NCBI GenBank assembly: GCA_965371245.1
Contig: CBDUXT010000015.1
Coordinates: 10,266 to 74,265 of the forward strand
Source of the DNA: CBDUXT01 sp965371245
Lineage (GTDB): Bacteria; Planctomycetota; Phycisphaerae; UBA1845
Direction: 5' to 3'
DNA length: 64,000 bases
Shown here: positions 53,450 through 62,706 of the stretch, piece by piece
How positions within the stretch are numbered: position 1 is the stretch's first letter
Layout of the letters: each line of letters begins with the position of its first letter
Program-made: the position numbers and the translations under genes
Notes under the pieces: generated by a model
The model's database searches: none
What the model saw: only the letters and a program-made list of their open reading frames with translations
What the model was told of the DNA's origin: nothing

Positions 53450-55396
53450 ATGTCGATTGATACGCTCAAAACCTGCGGGATTGTGATCCTGCTCGCACCA
53501 CTTTGCGGCGCGATCGTCGCCGGCGCCCTGGGGCGACCGGTGCTGCGCGGGCGGACGCACTGGGCGGCCATCGCCGGCGTGGGTACGGCGTTCGTGGCGG
53601 CGCTTGTTGTGTTCTTGCAGGTCCGCGGCGCCCCGGCGGGCGCGGTGTCGGCCTCTATCCCCATCTATGACTGGATTCTCCACGGCACCGGATCGGCCTT
53701 TCGCGTCGAGATGCTCATCGACCCGCTCACGTCGATCATGCTTCTAACGGTGACGGGGATCTCGCTGTTGGTGGTGATCTACTCGCGCGACTACATGCGC
53801 GATCACGACAAGCCGGAGCCCGGCTACGAGCGCTTCTTCGCGTTTCTGGCGCTGTTCGTCTTTTCGATGTGTACGCTGGTTTTGGGCGGGAACTTCCTGC
53901 TTCTGTACCTGGGATGGGAAGCGGTCGGGCTGTGCAGCTATCTGCTGATCGGGTTCTACTACGGTCGTCCGGCGGCCGCCGCGGCTGCGAAGAAGGCGTT
54001 TTTGGTCAACCGCGTGGGCGACTTCGGCTTCGGGCTCGGTATTTTGCTCATCTACCTGACGTTCGGAACGCTTGAGTACTCAGCCGTCTTCGAACTCGTG
54101 CCGCAGGCGCTAACCGACGGCACGGTGAGCCAGGCGCGCATCACCACGATCGCGCTGCTTCTTCTGTGCGGGGCCTGCGGCAAGAGCGCCCAGTTGCCGC
54201 TGCACGTGTGGCTGCCCGATGCGATGGAGGGCCCCTCGCCGGTTTCGGCCCTCATTCACGCTGCGACCATGGTGACGGCCGGCGTCTACATGGTCGCTCG
54301 CTGCGGCGCGATCTTCACCGCCTCGCCGACGGCCATGGCTGTCGTGGCGATCATCGGGGCGACGACCGCCCTGTTTGCGGCCACCATCGCGCTGGTCCAG
54401 ACGGACATGAAGCGCATTCTGGCCTACTCGACAATCAGCCAGCTCGGGTACATGTTCCTCGGCGTGGGAGTGTTCGCGGCGGACTCGGCCGTCTTCCATC
54501 TGTTTACTCATGCCTTCTTCAAGGCCCTGCTGTTCCTCGGCGCCGGCAGCGTCATGCACGCCATGGGCGGCATCATCGACGTACGCCACTTCAGCGGCCT
54601 GCGAACCCTGTTGCCATGGACGTTCCGGACGTTTTTGGTCGGGTCGCTGGCACTGGCGGGCGTCCCGTTTTTTAGTGGATTTTTCAGCAAAGACGAGATC
54701 ATTCACCACGCCTTCACCGCGCACCCGTTGCTTGGCGCGGTCGGGCTGCTGACGGCCGCTCTGACGGCGTTCTACACGTTCCGCATGGTGTTTCTCGCCT
54801 TTTTCGGGCCGCTGCGCGTCCCGGAAGGCGCTCACCCCCACGAGTCGGGCAGGTGGATGCTTGTGCCGCTGTTTGTTCTCGCGGTTGGCGCGTTCGGCGC
54901 CGGATACCTCGGCGTCGGTTTGACCGGTAGGGGTTTTCATCATTTTCTGGAACCCGTGTTCCAGCACACGTTTGCCGGGCACGGGGCCGTACACGCCGCC
55001 GCTGATCCAGGGTTTTGGGAAGCGTATGGCCTGATGATCGTGTCGGGGTCGATCGCAATTCTCGCCATCCTTGTGTCCTACGTGGTGTTCGTCAGCCAGA
55101 CCTGGATCGCGGGACTGGCGAAGCTCAGTTTCGGTCGCGCCCACAAGACGCTGTGGAACAAATACTATGTTGATGAGCTGTACGACCGCGCGCTGATTCG
55201 TCCGGCGAAAACCACCGGCAAAGTTTGCGTGGGACTGGATGATTACTTGATCGACAGCCTTCTCTGGCTGGTGACGGCCGTCCCGCGTGGCGTCGGCTAC
55301 CTTCTGCGCAACCTCCAAACGGGTATGCTGCAAGGGTACGGGCTGAGCATGGTTGCGGGCATTGGAATCATCGCACTTTGGGTGTTTTGGATGTGA
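53450..55396 (+). CDS. nuoL: NADH-quinone oxidoreductase subunit L
   Basis: The 648-aa antiporter-like proton pump has about 15 helices. Conserved: LGWEAVGLCSYLLIGFYY, FLVNRVGDFGFGLG, KSAQLPLHVWLPDAMEGPSP, LIHAATMVTAGVYMV and the TDMKRILAYSTISQLGYM segment. The discontinuous helix and the long C-terminal lateral helix region are present. ATG 53450. Confidence 0.95.
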   Translation: MSIDTLKTCGIVILLAPLCGAIVAGALGRPVLRGRTHWAAIAGVGTAFVAALVVFLQVRGAPAGAVSASIPIYDWILHGTGSAFRVEMLIDPLTSIMLLTVTGISLLVVIYSRDYMRDHDKPEPGYERFFAFLALFVFSMCTLVLGGNFLLLYLGWEAVGLCSYLLIGFYYGRPAAAAAAKKAFLVNRVGDFGFGLGILLIYLTFGTLEYSAVFELVPQALTDGTVSQARITTIALLLLCGACGKSAQLPLHVWLPDAMEGPSPVSALIHAATMVTAGVYMVARCGAIFTASPTAMAVVAIIGATTALFAATIALVQTDMKRILAYSTISQLGYMFLGVGVFAADSAVFHLFTHAFFKALLFLGAGSVMHAMGGIIDVRHFSGLRTLLPWTFRTFLVGSLALAGVPFFSGFFSKDEIIHHAFTAHPLLGAVGLLTAALTAFYTFRMVFLAFFGPLRVPEGAHPHESGRWMLVPLFVLAVGAFGAGYLGVGLTGRGFHHFLEPVFQHTFAGHGAVHAAADPGFWEAYGLMIVSGSIAILAILVSYVVFVSQTWIAGLAKLSFGRAHKTLWNKYYVDELYDRALIRPAKTTGKVCVGLDDYLIDSLLWLVTAVPRGVGYLLRNLQTGMLQGYGLSMVAGIGIIALWVFWM

Positions 55397-55421
55397 TGGC
55401 GATAACAGCCTATCGCAGAAT

Positions 55422-55473
55422 TGTGTGGCACCGGCATCTTGCCGGTGTTTTCACGGGCGAGACGCTCGTGCAC
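55422..55473. repeat. Family A-type hairpin repeat between nuoL and nuoM
   Basis: GTGTGGCACCGGC-ATCTT-GCCGGTG forms a 7-bp stem, followed by CACGGGCGAGACGCTCGTG, as in the repeat at 9656-9748. Confidence 0.65.
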
Positions 55474-55507
55474 CAGTGTTTGAGCGGATCGTCAAGCGAA
55501 CAACAGA

Positions 55508-57334
55508 ATGGATAGCGGACTGCTAACCTGCATCATCTTCTCGCCGCTGGTCGGCGTGCTCGTGCTGCTTCTTCCGCGGCTCAGTACGGACGCGGCCATC
55601 CGCCGCACTGCGCTGGTCTGCTCTTTAGTGACGTTCGCGCTGACGGTCTATGCCGTCGTGCAGTACTTCCAGGTTATCGACTCTCCCGCCGCCGCCAACA
55701 GCCGATACGTCCTCACGGCGCATACGCCGTGGATCGGCGGCGGCGAGATGGAGCCGACCATCGACGTCGGCTACCGGGTGGGCGTGGATGGGATCAGCAT
55801 CTGGCTCCTCGTGCTATCCAGCATGCTGACGTCCCTTTCCATCTGGGGAAGTTTCACGGCCATCCGCAGCAAGGTTCGCGAGTACTACGTCCTGATGCTG
55901 CTGTTGGAGGTCGGGCTTCTCGGCGTGTTCTGCTCCCTGGACCTCGTTCTGTTCTTCGTCTTCTTCGAGTTCACGTTGATCCCGCTCTATTTTCTGATCG
56001 GCGTCTGGGGCGGTCCGGAGCGGAGCCGTGCGGCCAACAAGTTCTTCATCTACACGGTCGCGGGCAGCGTGCTGACGTTCGCCGGCGTCGTGTACCTTGC
56101 CTACTTCGCCTATGCCACCACCGGCACGTTTTCATCCAACCTGGAGAAGCTCCGCATCATGGGTCAGGCCGGGAGAATCCCGGTCGATGTGCAGTGGTGG
56201 TTGTTCGTGGCGTTCGCGGCCGGCTTCGCCATCAAGGTGCCGCTGTTCCCCTTCCACACGTGGCTGCCGCTGGCACACACGGAAGCCCCGACGGCGGGCA
56301 GCGTGATGCTCGCGGGCGTGCTGCTCAAGCTGGGGACGTATGGGTTCTGTCGATTGAGTCTTCCGATCCTGCCGGACGCCTCGTTCGCGCTGGCGCCGGT
56401 TGTAGCCGTCGTGGCGGTGATCGGCATCGTCTACGCCGCGCTGGCCGCCTGGGTGCAGACGGATGTAAAAAAACTCGTGGCGTACTCGTCGGTGTCGCAC
56501 CTGGGCTTCTGCATGCTCGGGCTGTTCAGCCTGAAGGTGGCCGGTGTAAGCGGCGGTGTGCTTTACATGGTCAATCACGGGCTCTCGACCGGGGCACTCT
56601 TCCTGGTCATCGGCTGCATCTACGAGCGCTACCACACGCGCGACATCAACGAGATCGGCGGACTGGCGCGGAAGATGCCGTGGATGGCGTTCTTTTTGGT
56701 GTTCTTCACGCTCAGCAGCATCGGTCTGCCCGGGCTCAACGGGTTCGTCAGCGAGTTTCTGGTTCTTGTGGGAACGGCCACCTCGGCAGAGACCACGGAC
56801 GGATTCGCGGCGGGTCCGCTGGGGTACGGCTATGTCATTCCGGCGGCCACCGGCATTATTCTCGGCGCCGTGTATATGCTGTGGATGTGTCAGCGGCTCC
56901 TGTTCGGTCCGGTGAAGGAGCCCGCGGGCACGCCGGACGCTTCGACCGGGCTGAGCCCCGACCTGTCGCGCCGGGAGATCGGCATGTTGGTTCCCATCGC
57001 CGTTTGCTGTGTGGTCATCGGGGTGTACCCCAAGCCGATGTTGGACTCGTTCGAACACGCCATTGCCAGGAACATCCTTGGTGCGCCGATACGGACGGCC
57101 GAGGCGACCGGGGTCGATGCGACTAGCGCAGTTTCCTTCTCCCGAGCCGCGGGCTTCAGCCCGCGCGGACTCTCGCCCGTGGGGACATCGTCAAGACCCA
57201 TCGGAGCCGCGCCCGTAACGACGCGTTTGTCTGCCAGCACGGACCGAGAGTCACCCCGGCCGACGAACATCCGGTGGCAGCCGTCAGCCGACGAGTCATG
57301 GGCCACCAGGGTCGAAAGGACTGACGGTTCATGA
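55508..57334 (+). CDS. nuoM: NADH-quinone oxidoreductase subunit M with repeat-derived C-terminal tail
   Basis: The 608-aa proton pump has the LFFVFFEFTLIPLYFLIGVW, LPLAHTEAPTAGSVMLAGVL and TDVKKLVAYSSVSHLGFCML blocks, with Lys and Glu residues of the antiporter pathway. The conserved part ends near residue 535 (GVYPKPMLDSFEHA). The last ~70 residues are low-complexity and include SRAAGFSPRG, encoded by the hairpin repeat at 57142-57170, so the original stop codon was probably overrun by repeat sequence. Overlaps nuoN (ATGA at 57331-57334). Confidence 0.93.
   Translation: MDSGLLTCIIFSPLVGVLVLLLPRLSTDAAIRRTALVCSLVTFALTVYAVVQYFQVIDSPAAANSRYVLTAHTPWIGGGEMEPTIDVGYRVGVDGISIWLLVLSSMLTSLSIWGSFTAIRSKVREYYVLMLLLEVGLLGVFCSLDLVLFFVFFEFTLIPLYFLIGVWGGPERSRAANKFFIYTVAGSVLTFAGVVYLAYFAYATTGTFSSNLEKLRIMGQAGRIPVDVQWWLFVAFAAGFAIKVPLFPFHTWLPLAHTEAPTAGSVMLAGVLLKLGTYGFCRLSLPILPDASFALAPVVAVVAVIGIVYAALAAWVQTDVKKLVAYSSVSHLGFCMLGLFSLKVAGVSGGVLYMVNHGLSTGALFLVIGCIYERYHTRDINEIGGLARKMPWMAFFLVFFTLSSIGLPGLNGFVSEFLVLVGTATSAETTDGFAAGPLGYGYVIPAATGIILGAVYMLWMCQRLLFGPVKEPAGTPDASTGLSPDLSRREIGMLVPIAVCCVVIGVYPKPMLDSFEHAIARNILGAPIRTAEATGVDATSAVSFSRAAGFSPRGLSPVGTSSRPIGAAPVTTRLSASTDRESPRPTNIRWQPSADESWATRVERTDGS
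57142..57220. repeat. Hairpin repeat units inside the nuoM 3' end
   Basis: CCGAGCCGCGGGCTTCAGCC plus CGCGCGGAC at 57142-57170, then GAGCCGCGCCCGTAACG at 57204-57220, match repeat units from the intergenic spacers. Here they are translated. Confidence 0.65.
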
Positions 57335-58893
57335 CCCTCAGCGCACTGATCCCACTCGCCCCCGAGCTGCTCCTGATGGTTGGGGCTTGCCTGGTGCTGC
57401 TCGTCGGCGTGACGCCGCGCGCGGGGCGATCGCAGTGCGTCTCCCCCGTGGCGCTCGTTGTGGTGCTGCTCGCCCTGGGGGCGAGCCTCTGGCTGGGCGC
57501 ATCGAAAACTGGGGCCACCATACCGGGTCTGTGGCTCACGCCGCTCACGTTCTACGTGCGTTGCGTGGCGCTGGGGATCGGCGCGCTCATTATTTTGGTC
57601 AACTGGCACCAGGCCGTGGCACCCGAACGCGGCGAGTACATGTCGCTGATTCTGTTCTCACTGCTCGGCGTGCTTCTCACCGCGTCGGCCAACGACATGA
57701 TCGTCCTGTTCTTCGCCATCGAGCTGGTGAGCGTGCCCACCTACGTGCTGATCGCCCTGAGCCGCGAGGACAGCCGCGCGTCCGAGTCGGCCGTCAAGTA
57801 TTTCTTCCTCGGCGCGATGTCCGCGGCGATTCTGGCGTATGGGCTGACCTTCCTGTATGGGGCGGCCGGTACGACGGTGCTATCGACGGCGGCCGCCGGC
57901 GGCTCGCTCGGCTCGGCGATGGGCGCGCACGCGATCATCGGGCTGCTCTTTGTGTTCGCCGGATTGGCATTCAAGATTGCGGCCGTTCCGTTGCACGTCT
58001 ACGTGGCCGACGTCTACGAGGGGGCGGCCTCACCGATTACGGGCATGCTGGGGTTCGTGCCGAAGATGGCCGGCTTCGTGGCACTCATCAAGATCTTCGG
58101 GGCGTGCAACTGGGATCTGCCGGATGCCCTGTTGTGGATGGTGTGGGTGGTTGCGGCCGCCACGATGACCGTCGGCAACGTGCTCGCGCTGATTCAGCGG
58201 AACGTCAAGCGCATGCTGGCCTACTCCAGCGTCGCGCACACCGGCTACATGCTGATCGCGTTGCTCGTCGGCCCGGTGGCGGGCAAAGGCCCCATGGGCG
58301 ATGGGGTGGCTGCCCTGCTCTTTTATCTTGGCGTCTATGGGGCGATGAACCTGGGTGTGTTCGCCGTCTTGTCCGCCTTCCGCACGCACGGGCGCGACAT
58401 GGAGACGCTGGACGATCTGTCCGGGCTCTATGGTCGGGCACCATTCGCCGCGTTGGCCCTGGCGGTCTGTGCCTTCAGCCTCATGGGCTTCCCGCCGACG
58501 GCCGGCTTCATCGGAAAGTTCTATCTGTTCAGCAGTGCGTTTTCGCTGAATAGCTCCCACGCGTTTCACGGACCGCTCGTCGTTCTGGCCGTCATCGGCG
58601 TGGTGAACTCGGCCATCGGGGCGGCCTACTATCTGCGCATCGCCGCGACCGCCTGTGTCCATGCCGAGACGGAGGCGGCCTCACCGGCTGGCGGGCTACC
58701 GGTTCGATGGGGCGTCGCGCTCTGCACGATTCCGATGCTCGTTTTCTTCGCCTGGCCGGCCGGGCTGGCGAACCCGGCGCGCGAGGCGACCGCCGCGATC
58801 CACGAATCCCTTCAGGCCGCACGGGTTCAGCCCCATGACGACGCGCTGGCGTCGGCAACCCCCGGCGCGGGCGACCGCGGTTCGCGCGACTGA
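57331..58893 (+). CDS. nuoN: NADH-quinone oxidoreductase subunit N
   Basis: The 520-aa third antiporter-like subunit has FAIELVSVPTYVLIALSRED, AFKIAAVPLHVYVADVYEGA, PKMAGFVALIKIF and the RNVKRMLAYSSVAHTGYML block. It is the last gene of the complete complex I operon. A ~25-residue Ala-rich C-terminal tail follows the last helix. Confidence 0.95.
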   Translation: MTLSALIPLAPELLLMVGACLVLLVGVTPRAGRSQCVSPVALVVVLLALGASLWLGASKTGATIPGLWLTPLTFYVRCVALGIGALIILVNWHQAVAPERGEYMSLILFSLLGVLLTASANDMIVLFFAIELVSVPTYVLIALSREDSRASESAVKYFFLGAMSAAILAYGLTFLYGAAGTTVLSTAAAGGSLGSAMGAHAIIGLLFVFAGLAFKIAAVPLHVYVADVYEGAASPITGMLGFVPKMAGFVALIKIFGACNWDLPDALLWMVWVVAAATMTVGNVLALIQRNVKRMLAYSSVAHTGYMLIALLVGPVAGKGPMGDGVAALLFYLGVYGAMNLGVFAVLSAFRTHGRDMETLDDLSGLYGRAPFAALALAVCAFSLMGFPPTAGFIGKFYLFSSAFSLNSSHAFHGPLVVLAVIGVVNSAIGAAYYLRIAATACVHAETEAASPAGGLPVRWGVALCTIPMLVFFAWPAGLANPAREATAAIHESLQAARVQPHDDALASATPGAGDRGSRD

Positions 58894-58958
58894 CCCACCA
58901 CAAAGCGCCAAGCCCTTGTTTCTTCACACGTGCATCCGCCTCCCGTACAGTCTCGTCC

Positions 58959-59639
58959 ATGGGTGTGACACTAAGCCGCAAGCAGGTGCGTGAGGTGGAT
59001 CGGATCGCCATGGCTCGGTACGGCATTCCGGGCGCGATCTTGATGGAGAACGCCGCGCGCAACGCGGCCGAGTTGATCGACGCGAACTTCGGGTCGTGCG
59101 GACGTTGTGTGATCTTCAGCGGTCCGGGCAACAACGGCGGCGACGGATGCGTCATCGCGCGGCACCTGCACAACGCGGGCTGGTCGGTCCGGCTCGCGCT
59201 TTGCGGCGACGCCGAACGCATGACGGACGACACGAAGATGAACCACGCCATTGTGTTGGCCATGGGTTTGCAAAACACTCTTGTTCGCGACGAGGCTGCG
59301 CAGGATGCGTTCGCGCGGACCATCCGAGGCGACGAGGTCGTGATCGATGCGCTGCTCGGCACCGGGTTCACGGGCACCGTGCGCAGCCCGACGGACGTAT
59401 TGATCGCGAAGATCAATGGGGCGGCGCGTCGCGCGACGGTCGCCATCGATGTCCCTTCGGGGCTGGACTGTGACACGGGGTCCGCCTCCAACGCGACGAT
59501 CCGAGCCGACCTGACCATTACGTTTGTCGCCCGGAAAACGGGGTTCGCAGCGGCCGGTGCGTATGTGGGACGGGTCGAAGTCGTGGATATCGGAGCCCCA
59601 CGCGGGCTTATCGAGGAAGTCCTGGCGGGTGGCGAATGA
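58959..59639 (+). CDS. nnrE: NAD(P)H-hydrate epimerase
   Basis: The 226-aa single-domain YjeF_N protein epimerises the R and S forms of damaged NAD(P)H hydrates so that a separate dehydratase can repair them. Motifs: LMENAARNAAELI, the FSGPGNNGGDGCVIARHL loop that binds the phosphate, VVIDALLGTGFTG and AIDVPSGLDCDTG. The NnrD dehydratase domain found fused in E. coli is absent. Its position just after nuoN suits NADH metabolism, but a promoter between them is not excluded. Confidence 0.9.
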   Translation: MGVTLSRKQVREVDRIAMARYGIPGAILMENAARNAAELIDANFGSCGRCVIFSGPGNNGGDGCVIARHLHNAGWSVRLALCGDAERMTDDTKMNHAIVLAMGLQNTLVRDEAAQDAFARTIRGDEVVIDALLGTGFTGTVRSPTDVLIAKINGAARRATVAIDVPSGLDCDTGSASNATIRADLTITFVARKTGFAAAGAYVGRVEVVDIGAPRGLIEEVLAGGE

Positions 59640-59768
59640 CGGGGTGTCCGCGCCGGCCACGACCGTATCCGAATGTCATCCGCACCCACGCACCGTTGCG
59701 CGCGTATAATCCCTGAGGATGGGTTCCATGGATGTTGGTCAGCGAAACCAACGAGGGGAGACGCGAAC

Positions 59769-59907
59769 GCGTGCGTGACAGGATCGGCGTTGGACAGTTT
59801 TCAGAGCACCGGGCGCGAGCCCGGTGGCATGGTGGCGCAGGGGTCCGCAGGCTGGCGCCCGCGGCTCTGACTCGGCGTACCCATCCAGCTGGAACTGTCA
59901 CGGACCC
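59769..59907. repeat. Possible diverged, shorter relative of the 182-bp MITE
   Basis: Ends GCGTGCGTGAC and GTCACGGACCC pair at 9 of 11 positions and resemble the MITE termini. Interior, on the minus strand, TCAGAGCCGCGGGCGCC and GGGCTCGCGCCC match the MITE core. The flanks GACGCGAAC and GGCGCGCAT agree at only 6 of 9 positions, so a target duplication is doubtful. Confidence 0.4.
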
Positions 59908-60007
59908 GGCGCGCATGGCCTGCCGACGTCCGTCCGCTGCGCGCTACGTCGTCAACCGACGCGCGCGCGGCACCGGGGTCCCGGAACGGCGCAATCGATC
60001 ACTTCAA

Positions 60008-61153
60008 GTGCGTCCGAATACAATCTGGCTCGTTGGGTTTATCTGTGCGTCGCTCCTGCTCTCGCAGGGCGCGACGGCGGCCCCATCACCCAAGCCGCTC
60101 CCGGCGGACAAGAAGCTGGCGGCTGACCTGGTCAAGCTCGCGGGCGAGGGGTTCCGTACCCGCGAGACGGATCACTTCACCATCTGCTACGACACATCGT
60201 TTGAGGCCGTTCGGCCGCTGACCGGGCGGCTCGAAGGCACGTTCGACGCCATCTGGCGGTTCTGCGACGCCAACCGAGTCAAGGCGAAACCGCTGTCCGC
60301 TCGGCTCGCGGTCTTGCTCTTCAATCGATACGAAGACTTTGGCCGCTACAGTGAGAGCGTCGGCGTCCCCGGCGGATCGATCGCCGGGTTCTACCATCAC
60401 GAAAACAACATTGCGGCTTTTTGCAACACGCTCGCCAGCCCCGGGCTCGCGCGCATCTCGCGTCGGATCGACCGTGCGAAGGCTCGCCTCGACCAAATCA
60501 AGGAGGGACCCGCCGGTACGGCGCCGAACGGGACCACGCGAGCCGAGTTGCAGCGTAACCTCACCTTCCTCCATGCTCGGCGCGAGAGCCTTGCGAAGCG
60601 ATTCAACCGCTTCGTGATCCAGCACGAGGCCGCCCATCAGATGCTGTTCAACATGGGCGTCCACGTGGCCGGGGCGGACAATCCCGTCTGGCTGGTCGAG
60701 GGGCTTGCGTGCCAGTTCGAGGTTCCACAGCCGGGCTCCGGGAAGTTGCTGCGCGGCTTGAACCGGATGCGCCTAAGAGACCTCCGGCAGGCGCTCGCGG
60801 CGCCCCCGGAACGCGTCGCCCTCACGGACGGCATGTTGGCTGACGCCCGCGCCGCCGGTCGTTGGGTTTCGGTCGATGAGCTGATCACCAACGGTCACCT
60901 CTTCGACCAGGCCGACGGCCACGTCGTCCTCCGCTATGCCCAGGCATGGGGGTTGGTCTTCTTCCTGCACCGCGAATATCGTGAGCGTTTCGGAGAGTAT
61001 CTCGTCCAGCTCCAATCACGAAGACCGGGTGCGGCCGTGGCAGCGGTCAACGAACGGGATGAGTTCCGGTCTTTCTTCGGCGATCCCGACGCCCGGTTCG
61101 AACGGAAGTGGATGACGTACATGCTCAAACTGCGGCTGAGCGGTCCGGACTAG
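60008..61153 (+). CDS. Secreted DUF1570 putative metallopeptidase-like protein
   Basis: The 381-aa product starts at GTG 60008 with a signal peptide (TIWLVGFICASLLLSQGATA). It has the DUF1570 arrangement: a DHFTICYDTS strand near the start, YEDFGRYSESVG, and FVIQHEAAHQMLFNMG with HEAAH at 206-210, then WLVEGLACQFE, like a gluzincin HExxH plus downstream Glu. This suggests a zinc peptidase fold, but activity has not been shown for the family as far as I know. Planctomycete genomes carry many copies. Upstream frame (from 59732) reads through repeats and is rejected. Confidence 0.8.
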   Translation: MRPNTIWLVGFICASLLLSQGATAAPSPKPLPADKKLAADLVKLAGEGFRTRETDHFTICYDTSFEAVRPLTGRLEGTFDAIWRFCDANRVKAKPLSARLAVLLFNRYEDFGRYSESVGVPGGSIAGFYHHENNIAAFCNTLASPGLARISRRIDRAKARLDQIKEGPAGTAPNGTTRAELQRNLTFLHARRESLAKRFNRFVIQHEAAHQMLFNMGVHVAGADNPVWLVEGLACQFEVPQPGSGKLLRGLNRMRLRDLRQALAAPPERVALTDGMLADARAAGRWVSVDELITNGHLFDQADGHVVLRYAQAWGLVFFLHREYRERFGEYLVQLQSRRPGAAVAAVNERDEFRSFFGDPDARFERKWMTYMLKLRLSGPD

Positions 61154-61189
61154 CGCTACCTCAGATGTAGGTTGACAGGGTTGGCCAAT

Positions 61190-61269
61190 CCGAGCCGCGC
61201 CCGTAAGGAAGCGGTTGTCCGTGGCAAGTCCGACGTTCTCAGGTCCGCTCCCTCTCCATCGCGGCTGGG
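61190..61269. repeat. Degenerate family C inverted repeat
   Basis: Left arm CCGAGCCGCGCCCGTAAGG (61190) and right arm GCTCCCTCTCCATCGCGGC (61247) pair imperfectly. Confidence 0.55.
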
Positions 61270-61365
61270 AAAGACAGTCTTGGCAGGTGCGCTCCTTCTG
61301 CTGGTCCCCGCTGTCCCAAGCCGATATGATCCTGACGACGAACACCGTGGCGCGGGATCGATTGA

Positions 61366-62706
61366 ATGAACGTGATCATTGCAGGCGCGGGCGAGGTGGG
61401 CGGGCACGCGGCCGAGGTGCTCTCCGCTGAAGGCCACAACGTGACCGTCATCGATCTCGATCAGGCGCGTCTGCGCGCGTTGAACGACACCCTCGACGTG
61501 GGCACGCTCGTGGGCTCATGCACGTACTTCGACGTTCTGAAGGAAGCCGGGGCCGAACGTTGCGACCTGATGCTGGCGGCGACCCAGATCGACGAGATCA
61601 ACATGCTCGCCGCATCCGTGGCGAAAGCACTCGGCGCGAAAAAGACGATCGTCCGCGTTCATCACACGGCCAACTTCTCGCTTCGCCGAACGTCCTATGC
61701 CGCGCATCTGGGCATTGACCACCTCATCTGTCCCGAGCATCGCACGGCGCTCGCCATTGCGCGAACGATCCGCAACCCCGGCTCGATCGCTCTTGAGGAG
61801 TTCGGTCGCGGACAGCTCATCATGGAGCGCCTTGCGGTTGAGGACGGTGCCCATGCCGTGAGCAAGAAACTCTCGGAGATTCACCTTCCCGCCAGCGCCC
61901 GGCTCGCCACCGTCGAGCGCAACGGCAGCGTCGCGTTGGCCGAGGCGGACACGACGCTTGCCGACGGCGACGTGGTGACGCTCTTGGGCGAGGCCAAGAC
62001 GTTTGAAACGGCTCGCAAGCTCTTCCGTCGCGAGAAGCAGAAGCGTATCCACATCACGATCATGGGAGAGACGGCGACCGCGGTTTGGCTTTGCCGGGCG
62101 CTCAGCAGCCGCATCTTCTCGGTGCGGCTGTTCGTGCAGCACCGGGAGCGGGCCGAGGAACTTTCCGAAAAACTCGAGCACGTGACCATTCTCGACGCCG
62201 ACCCCACCGACGCGACGACCTTCGCCGACGAACACATCGCCAAGACCGACGCCTTTGTGGCCGTCACCGAGGAAGACGAGCGAAACATTCTTGCCAGCGC
62301 CCAGGCGAAGGCCTTGGGTGTGCGAATGGTCATGGCCGTCGTGCAGCGGGCCAAATACATGCATCTGTTTCCCCACGTGGGGATCGATCATGCGTTCAGT
62401 CCGCGGGCCGATGCCGTGCGGGCCGTGCTGCACCTGATGGATACCGGACCGGTTCGCACGCTGGCAACCATCGCCGCCGGCGTGGCCGAGGTCTATGAAC
62501 TACGACCGTCGAAGGGGGCGAAGGTTTTGGGCAACGAGCTTCGCAACGTCAAGCTGCCGGCCCAGGCGCTCATCGCGGCCATTCGGCGCGACGACAAGGT
62601 ACGCGTCCCGGGGGCGGACGACCGGATCGTCCTCGGCGATACGTTGCTCATCATCGGACCGGCCGGGATCACCGAGAGCCTTCGCAAGCTCTTTGTCACG
62701 AAATGA
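61366..62706 (+). CDS. trkA: Trk potassium uptake regulatory subunit TrkA
   Basis: The 446-aa peripheral protein gates the TrkH potassium channel by binding NAD(H) or nucleotides. It has two RCK units: GAGEVGGHAAEVLSAEGHNV for the first Rossmann fold and ITIMGETATAVWLCRALSSR for the second, each followed by a C-terminal RCK_C domain (residues about 145-220 and 370-445). The gene ends ATGA, overlapping trkH by four bases, so the pair is translationally coupled. Confidence 0.94.
   Translation: MNVIIAGAGEVGGHAAEVLSAEGHNVTVIDLDQARLRALNDTLDVGTLVGSCTYFDVLKEAGAERCDLMLAATQIDEINMLAASVAKALGAKKTIVRVHHTANFSLRRTSYAAHLGIDHLICPEHRTALAIARTIRNPGSIALEEFGRGQLIMERLAVEDGAHAVSKKLSEIHLPASARLATVERNGSVALAEADTTLADGDVVTLLGEAKTFETARKLFRREKQKRIHITIMGETATAVWLCRALSSRIFSVRLFVQHRERAEELSEKLEHVTILDADPTDATTFADEHIAKTDAFVAVTEEDERNILASAQAKALGVRMVMAVVQRAKYMHLFPHVGIDHAFSPRADAVRAVLHLMDTGPVRTLATIAAGVAEVYELRPSKGAKVLGNELRNVKLPAQALIAAIRRDDKVRVPGADDRIVLGDTLLIIGPAGITESLRKLFVTK

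Noticed and set aside
59732..60007. N-terminal extension of the DUF1570 protein
   Set aside because: It reads through repeats and would hide the signal peptide that starts at GTG 60008.
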